Origin: Rickettsiales bacterium
Lineage (GTDB): Bacteria > Pseudomonadota > Alphaproteobacteria > Rickettsiales > UBA998
Length of the DNA stretch: 20,072 nucleotides
Assembly (NCBI GenBank): GCA_019749855.1
Contig: JAIEPI010000040.1
Location: forward strand, 1-20,072
Direction of reading: 5' to 3'
A program made the position numbers and the translations under genes. Positions 1 through 7,971 of the stretch are shown here, one piece after another. A model generated the notes under the pieces. It did no database searches and was not told the DNA's origin. It saw only the letters and a list, made by a program, of their open reading frames with translations. Position 1 is the first letter of the stretch. Each line of letters starts with the position of its first letter.

Positions 1-1
1 T

Positions 2-142
2 CACGTTCGCGTTGCACGCTTGAGTGGCAGCGGCGCCACCTGTTTTGGACTGTGCACATCCCTGCCGCAGGCGCAATTGACTGCGGATGAGCTGAGACGT
101 ATTTTTCCCAATGACTGGATTGTTGCCGCAAAAATTCGCTGA
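2..142 (+). CDS. ispE: 4-diphosphocytidyl-2-C-methyl-D-erythritol kinase, C-terminal fragment
   Basis: Only the last 46 codons are present; the gene enters from the left edge and stops at a TGA at 140-142. The fragment contains LSGSGATCFGL, the glycine-rich C-terminal motif of GHMP kinases in the form typical of IspE, followed by a short helix and a usual IspE-like tail. IspE phosphorylates CDP-methylerythritol in the cytoplasmic MEP route to isoprenoids. The gene converges on the 840-aa gene, with only 35 bases between the two stop codons and no clear terminator hairpin there. The identification rests on this single motif region, so another GHMP kinase is possible but less likely. Confidence 0.8.
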   Translation, partial: HVRVARLSGSGATCFGLCTSLPQAQLTADELRRIFPNDWIVAAKIR

Positions 143-177
143 AAAAAATTGCTGAAAGAGTTGGCAGGTGTTGGCCG

Positions 178-2700
178 CTAAGAGACGGTAGCAACCGATG
201 TGCCTTGCTGCTGGTCGCGGTTTTTGGTTATGCGCTCAGCATAAGTAGGTCGGCGATCTTCTTCAACTGGATCATTCAATTTGGATTCAGTCGTGTGTGC
301 GCCGCGCCGTTTCAATTCCTTGTCTCGGAAATCTGCGATATCACGAGTGACGGCGGCACGCGCACCAAGATGATTGGCAATATCGCCTGAGAGCCCATTA
401 TCCGCCAGATGCGCCTTTAAAACATCTAGTCCCAGCGATTCCAATTCTTTATGTAAACCTTTACCCACAAAATGCTCACGAAGCTCTTTTTTGCATTGCG
501 CTCGCTTATCTTTCGGGATGCCGCCCTCCACATAAAATTTATTTCGAATGGTTAGCACATCATCGGCAAAATGATTGATGACGCTATTGGGCATGCTGCC
601 AAACCATGGGCCAAGTATCCCCTTCACCATATCCTCAAGCTGGCGTGGCTCCTGATCGGGATTATTCACCACATAATTTATCATGAAGTCGCGCAGCTTT
701 GATGGGCCAAGGGGAAAGCGTGAGTGATTATTCGACCAGACTTCCTTAACGCCAGGCAGGATAACGCGGCGATCCGAGCCAAGAGTGAAGCGAGTACCAA
801 GGTTCATACCGTAGCTTAAGGGTAAAAAGTTCAGCCCAACGCCGACGTTGGTGAGTGAGGTTGCGGCAGAGAGATAGCCCCACGGTTTGGACTGGTCAAA
901 CGCGATGCGCGATGAAAAATCGTCAATATATTCCGGATGACTCACTCGCTGACGCTGCGTTTGGAAATACCAGTCACTCCCCAATTTGCTGCCATAAAAA
1001 CCCAGAGCTGCCGGTACTACCATGTGCGCGACTTTCATCCAGCGGTCCGCCAAACCGGCGCCGTGGAAGTTATAGGCGAGCAAAGGCTTTACAGGTATTT
1101 TGCTGATGGCCGGCATAAAAGGAAATATTTTAAACTCGCTCAGCGGCGTGCCACGAATGCTCATGCCTGTGGCCAGCTCCATGATTTTCATGCCACTATA
1201 AAGGCCGGTACTTAAACCAAGGGCATTCTTCCAGCGATGCAGGCTGGGCGGGAAATTTAGCGCATTGCCAATCCACTCGATGGCATCCAGTGGCTTGTCA
1301 TTGACCAATGCCGCCAGCCGGTGTGTGGGGCCCGGGCGATGCGGATCGCGCTCGTTGGTGGAGTTTCCAGCCCATGAGCCCACCGCCGCCATGCCGAGCA
1401 AGCCAGCGCCCGTGGCTAATGCTGTGTTGCGAAACGTATGACTTGCTTTGGGCTGAGTGATGATGGCATCTGCGCTGTGCGCCAGTTGCGGCCCGACCGT
1501 CATTCCCTTATGCTGTGCATAATGATAGTTGCGCTCGTAAAATCCTTTGGCAAAGCTCTCACGCAGGGCATCCGCATGCGGCTTGGCACCAAAAAATTCC
1601 GCAAATGAACCGAGCCAACCATTGTTTCCAGGCGTCAAACTCTTTTGAACGGCTTGCCAGCTCGACATATCCACTAGCTTATGTTCCAGCAGAAATGTTT
1701 CAAAGCGCTGGCTAATGTAGGCTTTCAACGCCTGATCAGACGCGGCTTTGTCCTGTGCTGAATGTTGTAAAGATCTGGTATAGGCGTGAATATCCTGCGC
1801 CAGTGCTTCGGCGTGTTCTGGCTTTACGTGACGCACCCAGCTGCGCAAGACCCCATTCGCCAACTCATGTAATTCCGGCAACTGTGCCACACTGGCGTTG
1901 GGATTCTCCATGATATGGGTGATGGCATGCCGCACCATGTCTTCGGGGCCAAAAGGCGAATTGGCCGTGGTGTTGGTCAAAAAAGACATCGGATTCCTGA
2001 ACCAGCTTTTACTGGCCCCTGCAGCCTCTTTGGTCAAGCTGCTGGCCATGCCCACCTTTCGCCCACCACGCAGACCATACAATCCACCCAGTGACATGGC
2101 GTAGTTACCAGGCCACGGCAGCAGATTAAAACCAGAGGCTGAACCAAAAAGCGAGGATATGGCTGTGGAAATACCCCACGGCTCGGCATGCCGTGCACTA
2201 ATGGCGCGATCCGCTTCAGCAAAACCATAAGTAGCAGCTGGTGAACCCGGCGCATTTTTAAGATGCGCACCGGAAAGCGCCAGTTTTTCCGCCTCCGCTG
2301 CTATATGCAACCGATCCTTGAAAAACACACGGCTGGAGGCGAGCACACCAACCGCACCCAGGAGCGCCGGTGCCATGTTATCGATAGCGTGCAACCAGCG
2401 GTCACGCGGATCGTCGGAATAAACATTGTAGTTCATGACACCCAGCAGGGGGCGCAGCGGGAGTGGCACTGAGTCTTTCTCCAGCGGCGTTCCGTCCGGT
2501 GTATGCCCCACGATGATATTCATCAGCTGCCGGCCCGCTAGCAAGCCAACGGAAAGGCCAGTTGCATTATACAGGCGATGAGTGCCGGGCGGGACAAATA
2601 AGCCTTTGACAAATGTGTATTCCATCGGCGCAAGCAGCGCACGAGAGGTGCGACTGGTCCAAGAGGAACTGGCTGAAAGTGATGCGGCGGATGCGACCAC
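178..2700 (-). CDS. Large protein of unknown function with an internal duplication
   Basis: I do not recognise the family. The 840-aa protein contains two related halves, about residues 37-345 and 484-753. Matching blocks, in the same order, include PPGTHRLYNATGLSVGLL (37-54) with PPSLHRWKNALGLSTGLY (484-501); a block with RPLL and DRW (83-118) with one carrying KPLL and DRW (538-570); a block beginning PWG and containing FNLLP (174-206) with one containing LNFLP (606-636); and FGPEDMVRHAI (250-260) with LGPSKLRDFMI (664-674). Several segments are hydrophobic and Gly/Ala-rich (about 110-127, 176-206, 426-445, 560-575). There is no evident signal peptide, and the C-terminus (about 785-840) is polar, charged and probably disordered. 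The start is uncertain: the assumed GTG at 2700 has no clear Shine-Dalgarno sequence, and an ATG at 2625 (residue 26) is an alternative. The gene is divergent from the 699-aa gene across a shared intergenic region, which suggests a functional pair (inference). Confidence 0.75.
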   Translation of the reverse strand: MVASAASLSASSSWTSRTSRALLAPMEYTFVKGLFVPPGTHRLYNATGLSVGLLAGRQLMNIIVGHTPDGTPLEKDSVPLPLRPLLGVMNYNVYSDDPRDRWLHAIDNMAPALLGAVGVLASSRVFFKDRLHIAAEAEKLALSGAHLKNAPGSPAATYGFAEADRAISARHAEPWGISTAISSLFGSASGFNLLPWPGNYAMSLGGLYGLRGGRKVGMASSLTKEAAGASKSWFRNPMSFLTNTTANSPFGPEDMVRHAITHIMENPNASVAQLPELHELANGVLRSWVRHVKPEHAEALAQDIHAYTRSLQHSAQDKAASDQALKAYISQRFETFLLEHKLVDMSSWQAVQKSLTPGNNGWLGSFAEFFGAKPHADALRESFAKGFYERNYHYAQHKGMTVGPQLAHSADAIITQPKASHTFRNTALATGAGLLGMAAVGSWAGNSTNERDPHRPGPTHRLAALVNDKPLDAIEWIGNALNFPPSLHRWKNALGLSTGLYSGMKIMELATGMSIRGTPLSEFKIFPFMPAISKIPVKPLLAYNFHGAGLADRWMKVAHMVVPAALGFYGSKLGSDWYFQTQRQRVSHPEYIDDFSSRIAFDQSKPWGYLSAATSLTNVGVGLNFLPLSYGMNLGTRFTLGSDRRVILPGVKEVWSNNHSRFPLGPSKLRDFMINYVVNNPDQEPRQLEDMVKGILGPWFGSMPNSVINHFADDVLTIRNKFYVEGGIPKDKRAQCKKELREHFVGKGLHKELESLGLDVLKAHLADNGLSGDIANHLGARAAVTRDIADFRDKELKRRGAHTTESKLNDPVEEDRRPTYAERITKNRDQQQGTSVATVS

Positions 2701-2969
2701 GTGCTTTGGCTTTGGTTAGATGAACAGTCTCAGATTGTACCAACCTTTGCATCATACAACAAATTGGATACGCGATTTTTTACGATAAATTCATCAAACT
2801 GTCATAATAAAATCTTTATAAATGCATCGCTTATATTGTGCACCTGCGAAGTGGGGGCGTGATAATTATGCCCCATTTCACGTGGCTACTGTCATCAAAT
2901 CTTCACAGTCAGATCAGCCCGTAAAGTGGTAAAATCCGAGATGTATAAATCCGTCTGACGAGCATTTCA
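2701..2969. other. Divergent intergenic region between two unknown genes
   Basis: These 269 bases separate the starts of the 840-aa (minus) and 699-aa (plus) genes and must hold both promoters. The part near 2750-2835 is AT-rich. I found no pair of promoter boxes with good spacing that I would assign to either gene. The only clear structure is the imperfect inverted repeat at 2848-2879, listed separately. I see no RNA gene and no convincing small ORF here. Confidence 0.5.
2848..2879. repeat. Imperfect inverted repeat in the divergent intergenic region
   Basis: The arm GAAGTGGGGGC (2848-2858) can pair with GCCCCATTTC (2870-2879) around an 11-base AT-rich loop, with one bulged G and one G-T wobble. 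There is no T-run on either side, so it does not look like a terminator. Its position between divergent genes makes an operator, or a hairpin in a 5' leader, possible; this is inference only. Confidence 0.4.
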
Positions 2970-5069
2970 TTGTTGAGTGATACCGCCACACACACCACTT
3001 CCCCCGCACGATCGATAAGTCGTGTAGAGGATCCGAGTACGCAAAGTGTGGCCATGCCCTCGGGAGTTAGCCGGTTTTTCTCACCTAACTATAATGTTAA
3101 TAGCAGTGCGCGGCTCTATCAGTCGCACTATGAAAATGTGTGGGAATCTGAGCGTGACAAGCTGCGTCACCCGCGCTTGATGGACACATTGGGTGGGCGC
3201 TTTGTCATTCGCCTGTTCAGCCGTGGGGTGTTGGGCGCAGCTTTCCTCACTGGTGGCAACCTGATTTTAGAAAAATACATTCCGGCCTCCGCGCTGATGG
3301 CAGGAAAAAATGTCAATTTCTTGAAGCTCAGCGAATCACACTATTGGCAGTCGCTCAGCCGTTCAGAAAAAATTATCACTTCGGCACTAACGCCGATTGC
3401 CTCATTTTATGATTTTACCGTTGGAAAGCCCATTGGCTATTTGTTTGGCAAGAAGGCGGTTACCTTCCGCTCCATGCGCAGTTTTAATCCATATAATTCA
3501 GGTCCTAATGCGCCGAGAGGTCGCAGTTACGGTGAAGAAGCTGTTTCAGTCACGTTGGATTTTGCCTTAGGCAGCGTAGGTGACTCATGGGGGCGGCGCA
3601 TTGCAGGGGTGCTTGACCCGAATGTGAAGAAAAGCTGGATGAAAGACGGCCATATTGATTGGCATGATTTCGGAAAATCCGTACTGAAAAGCGGGTTTGA
3701 AATTTTTTCCTACAACCAGATGGAAGACTGGTTTGCCGCGATTCCGTATGTGTATCAGATGCGGATGCAGCGGCACTGGCTGGACAGAAATGTTCAGCGC
3801 GGCTCTCGCCTAGCCATTGAAAATGGAACCTTTGGCGGCGCATTTCAGGTCGATGAGCACGGGAAGATTCAGGGAGATTACTGCGTACCTGGCGCGCTGG
3901 ACCTGCAACTACGCTTTATGGGCTACAATGTTGACACACTGATGTTCCGTGATCTGTCTAAACATGTTGAGCACATGTTTGATCATCGTAAAGATGAACA
4001 TAAAGTCGAACATGAGCGCGGTTTTGTTACTGAAACAGCGAAATACCTGATTAAAACGGCGGTCAAGGCTAGTACCTACATGGCGCCAGCAGTTCCATTC
4101 TTCTGGATTCCACGTGTAGCGAGTGCACGAATGGAAGCGCCACGCATTTACGCGGGTGCAACCATGAAGGATGATGCGATGGTGCGTACTGATAAGCGTA
4201 TCAATGGTAGGGCTGGTAATTATACACATTTCGATCGCAAAGCAGCATCAGAGCTTACGTTGAATGGCAGGAGTATTGAACGGCAGGGCGAATATGGTCC
4301 GCATTTTAATCCTTACGGCCGCGAGCAAAATCACAATGCCTTGTCGGCTTTCCTGCGGCCAGTGGGACAATTCTCTGATAATGCGGGAACCTGGCTGTCT
4401 AAACGTGCCGAGTCAGCAGTGAATGGCGCAGGAAGTGCTCTCGGATTTCATGCCCATGTAAAAGATAGCGATAGGGCGATACGTCAACAGCGCGCGATCC
4501 ATACGGTGACGCATCGCTATTTCAACAATGCGCTTTCCTACACTCCTTACATGATCGCCAAATACGAGACGGCGAACTGGTGGGATACCCCGCAGATGGA
4601 TGCCTCGATTTATCGGGTGCTCGATGGTTTGGATCATGCCAAAGGTGGTGAGATAAAAGCTGGATTAAAGGATTTCTGGCGGGTGATTCAGCGCAAGCCG
4701 GTCTCCACGGAAACCGAGCAAATGACGCATGAACCGCGTGGCTTGATTAATTCCCAACGTCAGGGTTTTGATGGTGAAGACCGTCGCGATGGAAAACTGA
4801 CGAAAAGTTTTGCTGATTTTCAGCGGGAAAACAAAATTGCGCGCACCAAAGCAAAAGGGAAAGCGAGTACCTCGCCTGATATTGTCGTGGATGATGCAAC
4901 GGCTAAAATGGCGAAGGAGGCATTTGCGTCTTCAGGGGCTGTGACTACAGAGAAAGATCAGCCAACGAAAGCGGTGAATACGCGCTCGCAGTCAGGCCAG
5001 CCTGATTATGATGTCAGCCGTATGCAGGCCGCTTACACCCATGTGCCACCTGGCACAACCTTGCATTAG
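2970..5069 (+). CDS. Large protein of unknown function, divergent partner of the 840-aa gene
   Basis: I do not recognise this 699-aa protein. The N-terminal 70 residues are polar. Moderately hydrophobic stretches follow at about 78-110, 137-160 and 358-380, without a signal peptide. The middle is rich in Trp, His, Arg and Tyr (for example DWFAAIPYVYQMRMQRHW, 253-270). The last 120 residues are charged and low-complexity, probably disordered. The start is unsure: TTG at 2970 is the longest option and lacks a clear ribosome binding site; GTG at 3048 and ATG at 3054 (residue 29) are in frame but no better supported. A short motif SVGDSWGRRIAGVLDP (202-217) loosely resembles the repeated DRW blocks of the 840-aa protein, but the spacing differs, so I do not claim homology. 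The EI24-like gene follows after 71 bases on the same strand. Confidence 0.72.
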   Translation: MLSDTATHTTSPARSISRVEDPSTQSVAMPSGVSRFFSPNYNVNSSARLYQSHYENVWESERDKLRHPRLMDTLGGRFVIRLFSRGVLGAAFLTGGNLILEKYIPASALMAGKNVNFLKLSESHYWQSLSRSEKIITSALTPIASFYDFTVGKPIGYLFGKKAVTFRSMRSFNPYNSGPNAPRGRSYGEEAVSVTLDFALGSVGDSWGRRIAGVLDPNVKKSWMKDGHIDWHDFGKSVLKSGFEIFSYNQMEDWFAAIPYVYQMRMQRHWLDRNVQRGSRLAIENGTFGGAFQVDEHGKIQGDYCVPGALDLQLRFMGYNVDTLMFRDLSKHVEHMFDHRKDEHKVEHERGFVTETAKYLIKTAVKASTYMAPAVPFFWIPRVASARMEAPRIYAGATMKDDAMVRTDKRINGRAGNYTHFDRKAASELTLNGRSIERQGEYGPHFNPYGREQNHNALSAFLRPVGQFSDNAGTWLSKRAESAVNGAGSALGFHAHVKDSDRAIRQQRAIHTVTHRYFNNALSYTPYMIAKYETANWWDTPQMDASIYRVLDGLDHAKGGEIKAGLKDFWRVIQRKPVSTETEQMTHEPRGLINSQRQGFDGEDRRDGKLTKSFADFQRENKIARTKAKGKASTSPDIVVDDATAKMAKEAFASSGAVTTEKDQPTKAVNTRSQSGQPDYDVSRMQAAYTHVPPGTTLH

Positions 5070-5140
5070 GGATCCATCCCTTGTGAGAGCGGCCATCTGC
5101 GCATAAGATTGCGGCACTTCCAACGAATGGGTTTTGCGGA

Positions 5141-5851
5141 ATGTTCAGCTCAGTGCACTCGACCTTCAACACGTTATCGAAGCCCTATTTCCTGAAAATC
5201 ATCTGCCTGAGTGTAGCCGTCACGCTGCTGGCCCTTTTGCTATTGGTTTTTATCATGGCGTTCGTGATCAATCAGATCGCCTTTTTTCATATGGAATGGC
5301 TGGATGACCTCCTCATTTATGCCGGTACGGCCTTATCATTTGCCATGAGCTGGTTTCTGTTTCCCATTTTTATGCCGCTGATTGCGCTGCTGTTTCAGGA
5401 AAATATCGCCAATCGGATTGATGAAAAAGAATACGCATCTGCGCCGCCGAGTTCCTTGCCGTTGGGTGCGGAACTATGCCACGCCTTCAGAGCAAGCCTG
5501 CGAGCGCTGTTGCTGAATATCCTGTGTTTGCCGCTCTACTTAACCGGCGTGCTTTTTCCACTGGTGTATTATTCTCTCAATGGCTACCTGCTTGGCCGCG
5601 AATTCTTTGAGTTAACCGCCGCACGCTACGAGGGGCGTCGGGGGGCTGCGGCCCTGCGCAGGCAACATCGATTGCACATATTTATCGTGGGATGCACCAT
5701 CATGCTGCTGAGTACATTGCCTGCCATCAATCTGCTGGCGCCTTTTATCGGCACCGTGTGGATGGTACATGTCTATTGGCAGATAACGTCAAAACCACAG
5801 CACAGAGATAATATGGTGTTATCGCCACCAACTTCCAGAATAAAAGAATAA
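5141..5851 (+). CDS. EI24/CysZ-like integral membrane protein
   Basis: The 236-aa protein has hydrophobic segments at about 18-46, 57-85, 118-145 and 185-220. The loop between the last two carries YYSLNGYLLGREFFEL, the Asn-Gly-Tyr-hydrophobic-Gly-Arg-Glu motif typical of EI24-domain proteins (the Pfam family that includes the sulfate permease CysZ). Length and topology fit the family. CysZ itself transports sulfate, but many alphaproteobacterial EI24 proteins have no assigned substrate, and no cysteine-synthesis genes are nearby, so I do not assign a transport role. The ATG at 5141 has only a weak upstream purine stretch. The gene may be co-transcribed with the 699-aa gene, since no terminator is evident in the 71-base gap. 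Confidence 0.75.
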   Translation: MFSSVHSTFNTLSKPYFLKIICLSVAVTLLALLLLVFIMAFVINQIAFFHMEWLDDLLIYAGTALSFAMSWFLFPIFMPLIALLFQENIANRIDEKEYASAPPSSLPLGAELCHAFRASLRALLLNILCLPLYLTGVLFPLVYYSLNGYLLGREFFELTAARYEGRRGAAALRRQHRLHIFIVGCTIMLLSTLPAINLLAPFIGTVWMVHVYWQITSKPQHRDNMVLSPPTSRIKE

Positions 5852-5905
5852 CGCAAGTTGGCAATCGCATCTAAATCCTGTGAAATGGCGAGGCGATATT
5901 TCATG

Positions 5906-6178
5906 TTATGTTGCTTTAAACCGCAACTTCTGGAATCGCCTACCCGCTTGTGTCTTCAAATATGCTTCAAAATCTTGTGCCGTCTTTTTGTTGCTGAATG
6001 CAAAATAGGCGTGCAATTTCCACGGTTGATATTTCGCAGTATGGCCAGAATTTCCCTCTGCATTATGTTCTGTAAGTCTGCGCTTGAAATCTTCTGTGAA
6101 GCCCGTGTAGAATTTTCCGCTGTTGCTTTGGCTTTCAAGGATATACACATACCACATGCAGATATTCTTTTTTTCCAT
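5906..6178 (-). CDS. Small GIY-YIG nuclease-family protein
   Basis: The 90-aa product matches the small stand-alone GIY-YIG family. It has WYVYIL near the N-terminus, YTGFTEDFKRRLTEHN (the YIG-equivalent strand with the conserved Arg), then GHTAKYQPW, and a C-terminal EAYLKTQAGRRF with the family's usual Glu and Gly-Arg-Arg-Phe. The fold is that of a metal-dependent endonuclease, but the cellular role of these short proteins is generally unknown. Two ATGs are possible: 6178 (90 aa), or 6157, which starts the protein at MWYVYIL as in many family members. Neither has a strong ribosome binding site. The gene lies on the 3' side of tRNA-Pro and beside a cluster of palindromes, which may be a mobile or repetitive context. 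Confidence 0.85.
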   Translation of the reverse strand: MEKKNICMWYVYILESQSNSGKFYTGFTEDFKRRLTEHNAEGNSGHTAKYQPWKLHAYFAFSNKKTAQDFEAYLKTQAGRRFQKLRFKAT

Positions 6179-6243
6179 TCTGTCACAAGCTGAACCTCGC
6201 TTAGCTCGGGCTTACGGCGAGAAACCTAGTCAATCTCAATCCC

Positions 6244-6308
6244 GTCACTACTAGGGTAGTGACGAGGATCTCGTTAATCCCAAGCAAGCGAAGCTTGCTG
6301 GATTAACG
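6244..6308. repeat. Cluster of palindromes beside tRNA-Pro
   Basis: Two hairpins lie side by side. The first is GTCACTAC (6244-6251), a 4-base loop and GTAGTGAC (6256-6263), a perfect 8-bp stem. The second is larger: CGTTAATCC and AGCAAGC (6272-6289, with a 2-base bulge) pair with GCTTGCT and GGATTAACG (6293-6308) around a GAA loop. A short CGAG/TCTCG palindrome links them. There is no T-run, so an ordinary intrinsic terminator is unlikely. The second hairpin ends two bases from the tRNA CCA end. It may aid tRNA 3' processing or be an interspersed palindromic repeat; one copy cannot decide. Confidence 0.7.
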
Positions 6309-6310
6309 GA

Positions 6311-6387
<77 letters not shown>

Positions 6388-6450
6388 AGTCAACCGATAT
6401 GTTTACTATACTAGCCCGCAAGCTGCGGCAAGCGATGTTTGCAGCGCGTA

Positions 6451-6478
6451 TTGACTCTTATCCTGTGCACGATATGGT
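6451..6478 (+). promoter_or_regulatory. Candidate sigma-70-type promoter for dapA
   Basis: TTGACT at 6451-6456 and TATGGT at 6473-6478 are separated by 16 bases, 32 bases before the dapA ATG. The -35 matches the consensus well and the -10 less well. The position is right for a first gene in an operon that starts between divergent tRNA-Pro and dapA. Confidence 0.45.
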
Positions 6479-6509
6479 GCGCCTTTATTTTCTGAGGAGT
6501 TTGTAGGAT

Positions 6510-7388
6510 ATGACGGAGATTAAAGGCTCCTATACGGCGTTAGTGACGCCCTTTCGTGATGGAAAGCTGGATGAGCAAGCATTGGCTGATTTCATCGAAT
6601 GGCAAATATCGGAGGGCACGCATGGTTTGGTGCCCTGCGGCACAACCGGTGAATCACCGACCTTAACACATGCAGAGCACCAACGTGTGATTGAATTATG
6701 TATTGAGGTGACGCGTGGGCGCGTGCCCGTCATGGCGGGCACAGGTTCCAACAGTACGGCGGAGGCGATTGATTTTATTCAACATGCGCAGCATGCGGGG
6801 GCAAGCTCAGCGCTGATTGTCGCGCCCTATTATAATAAGCCAACGCAGGAGGGGGTTTTCCGCCATTATCAGGCGATTCATGACGCCAGTGACCTGCCCA
6901 TCATCATTTATAATATTCCGGGTCGTTCCATCATCAACATCACCGATGAGACGTTGGCGCGTCTGGCTGAGCTGCCGCGCATCGCCGGCGTGAAGGACGC
7001 CACTGGCGATCTGGCGCGTGTCAGTACGTTGCGCCGCCGTGTGGGAAGCCGACTGGCATTGCTCTCCGGTGAGGATATGACCGCCGTGGGCTTTAATGCA
7101 CAAGGGGGGCAGGGCTGCATATCAGTGACCGCGAATCTGATGCCTAAAGCCTGTGCGTTGCTGCAAACACTGACCTTTGAAGGCCGTTATGCGGAAGCAT
7201 TGGCCGTTCAAGATAGCCTGATGCCGCTCAATGATGTGATGTTTGTGGAAACCAACCCGACGCCGGTCAAGTTTGCATTAAGCCTGATGGGGAAAATCGG
7301 CCCAGAAATTCGCCTGCCATTGTGCGAGCTGTCGCTTGCCAATCAACGCCTGATCCGCGATGCGCTGGAGCAGGTGGGCTTGCTGTAG
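6510..7388 (+). CDS. dapA: 4-hydroxy-tetrahydrodipicolinate synthase
   Basis: DapA condenses pyruvate with aspartate semialdehyde, the first committed step of the diaminopimelate/lysine route, in the cytoplasm. The 292-aa length is normal. Key residues can be read directly: the Schiff-base lysine K162 in GVKDATGDL, the catalytic Tyr134 in YNIPGRS with Arg139, Thr45-Thr46 in GTTGES, and Tyr108 in APYYNKP. Each is one position higher than in the E. coli enzyme, so the active site looks complete. The start ATG has GAGGAG at 6494-6499. smpB begins only 10 bases after the stop; dapA-smpB is a frequent order in Alphaproteobacteria, and the two are probably one operon. Confidence 0.97.
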   Translation: MTEIKGSYTALVTPFRDGKLDEQALADFIEWQISEGTHGLVPCGTTGESPTLTHAEHQRVIELCIEVTRGRVPVMAGTGSNSTAEAIDFIQHAQHAGASSALIVAPYYNKPTQEGVFRHYQAIHDASDLPIIIYNIPGRSIINITDETLARLAELPRIAGVKDATGDLARVSTLRRRVGSRLALLSGEDMTAVGFNAQGGQGCISVTANLMPKACALLQTLTFEGRYAEALAVQDSLMPLNDVMFVETNPTPVKFALSLMGKIGPEIRLPLCELSLANQRLIRDALEQVGLL

Positions 7389-7398
7389 AGGCGATACC

Positions 7399-7869
7399 AT
7401 GGCGCGCAAAGAGGCACCGGAACCATCCGCGATAACCAATCGTCGCGCGCGCTTTGATTATCAGATTGATGATGAGGTGGAGGCCGGCATTGTGCTGATG
7501 GGGAGTGAGGTGAAATCACTGCGCGCCGGTAAGGCCAATTTGCAGGATGCCTACGCCATTGAGCGCGATGAGGAAATCTGGCTGGTGAATGCCAATATCG
7601 CCGAATATCCGGGGGCCAATCGCTTTAATCATGAGCCGCGTCGCGCACGTAAGCTGCTGCTGCATAAAAAAGAAATCCGCAAGCTGGTGGGCAAGCTGCG
7701 CGTAAAGGGCTACACGCTGGTACCGATACGTTTATTTTTTAATGCGCGGGGCAAAGTGAAAATCCTCATCGGGCTCGGCAAGGGCAAAAAAGAGTTTGAT
7801 AAGCGCGATTCCATCAAAGCACGCGAATGGGAGCGCGAAAAAGCGCGTGCCGTGCGAACGCGACCCTAA
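7399..7869 (+). CDS. smpB: SsrA-binding protein SmpB
   Basis: SmpB binds tmRNA (SsrA) and delivers it to stalled ribosomes for trans-translation. The 156-aa protein has the family landmarks: NRRARFDYQI near the N-terminus, GIVLMGSEVKSLRAGKANL (residues about 29-47), YPGANRFNHEPRRARKLLL, and the basic C-terminal tail KGKKEFDKRDSIKAREWERE that enters the mRNA path. I chose the ATG at 7399 rather than an in-frame start at 7360, because the product then begins MARKEAP, it clears the dapA stop codon, and AGAGG lies at a suitable distance. No ssrA gene is visible in the window. Confidence 0.97.
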   Translation: MARKEAPEPSAITNRRARFDYQIDDEVEAGIVLMGSEVKSLRAGKANLQDAYAIERDEEIWLVNANIAEYPGANRFNHEPRRARKLLLHKKEIRKLVGKLRVKGYTLVPIRLFFNARGKVKILIGLGKGKKEFDKRDSIKAREWEREKARAVRTRP

Positions 7870-7971
7870 TAATGCGTATGCTGCAGTGCAAAACATTGCT
7901 TTTTAATGTTATTTGCCTTGACTCCTAAGGGGTGCGCAGCCTAAATCAAATGGTTAAGAAAGATATTGTTG

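Noticed and set aside
5858..6193. A 111-codon plus-strand open frame opposite the GIY-YIG gene.
   Set aside because: It is the antisense of a gene with clear family motifs; its translation is Cys/Phe-rich and without recognisable features.
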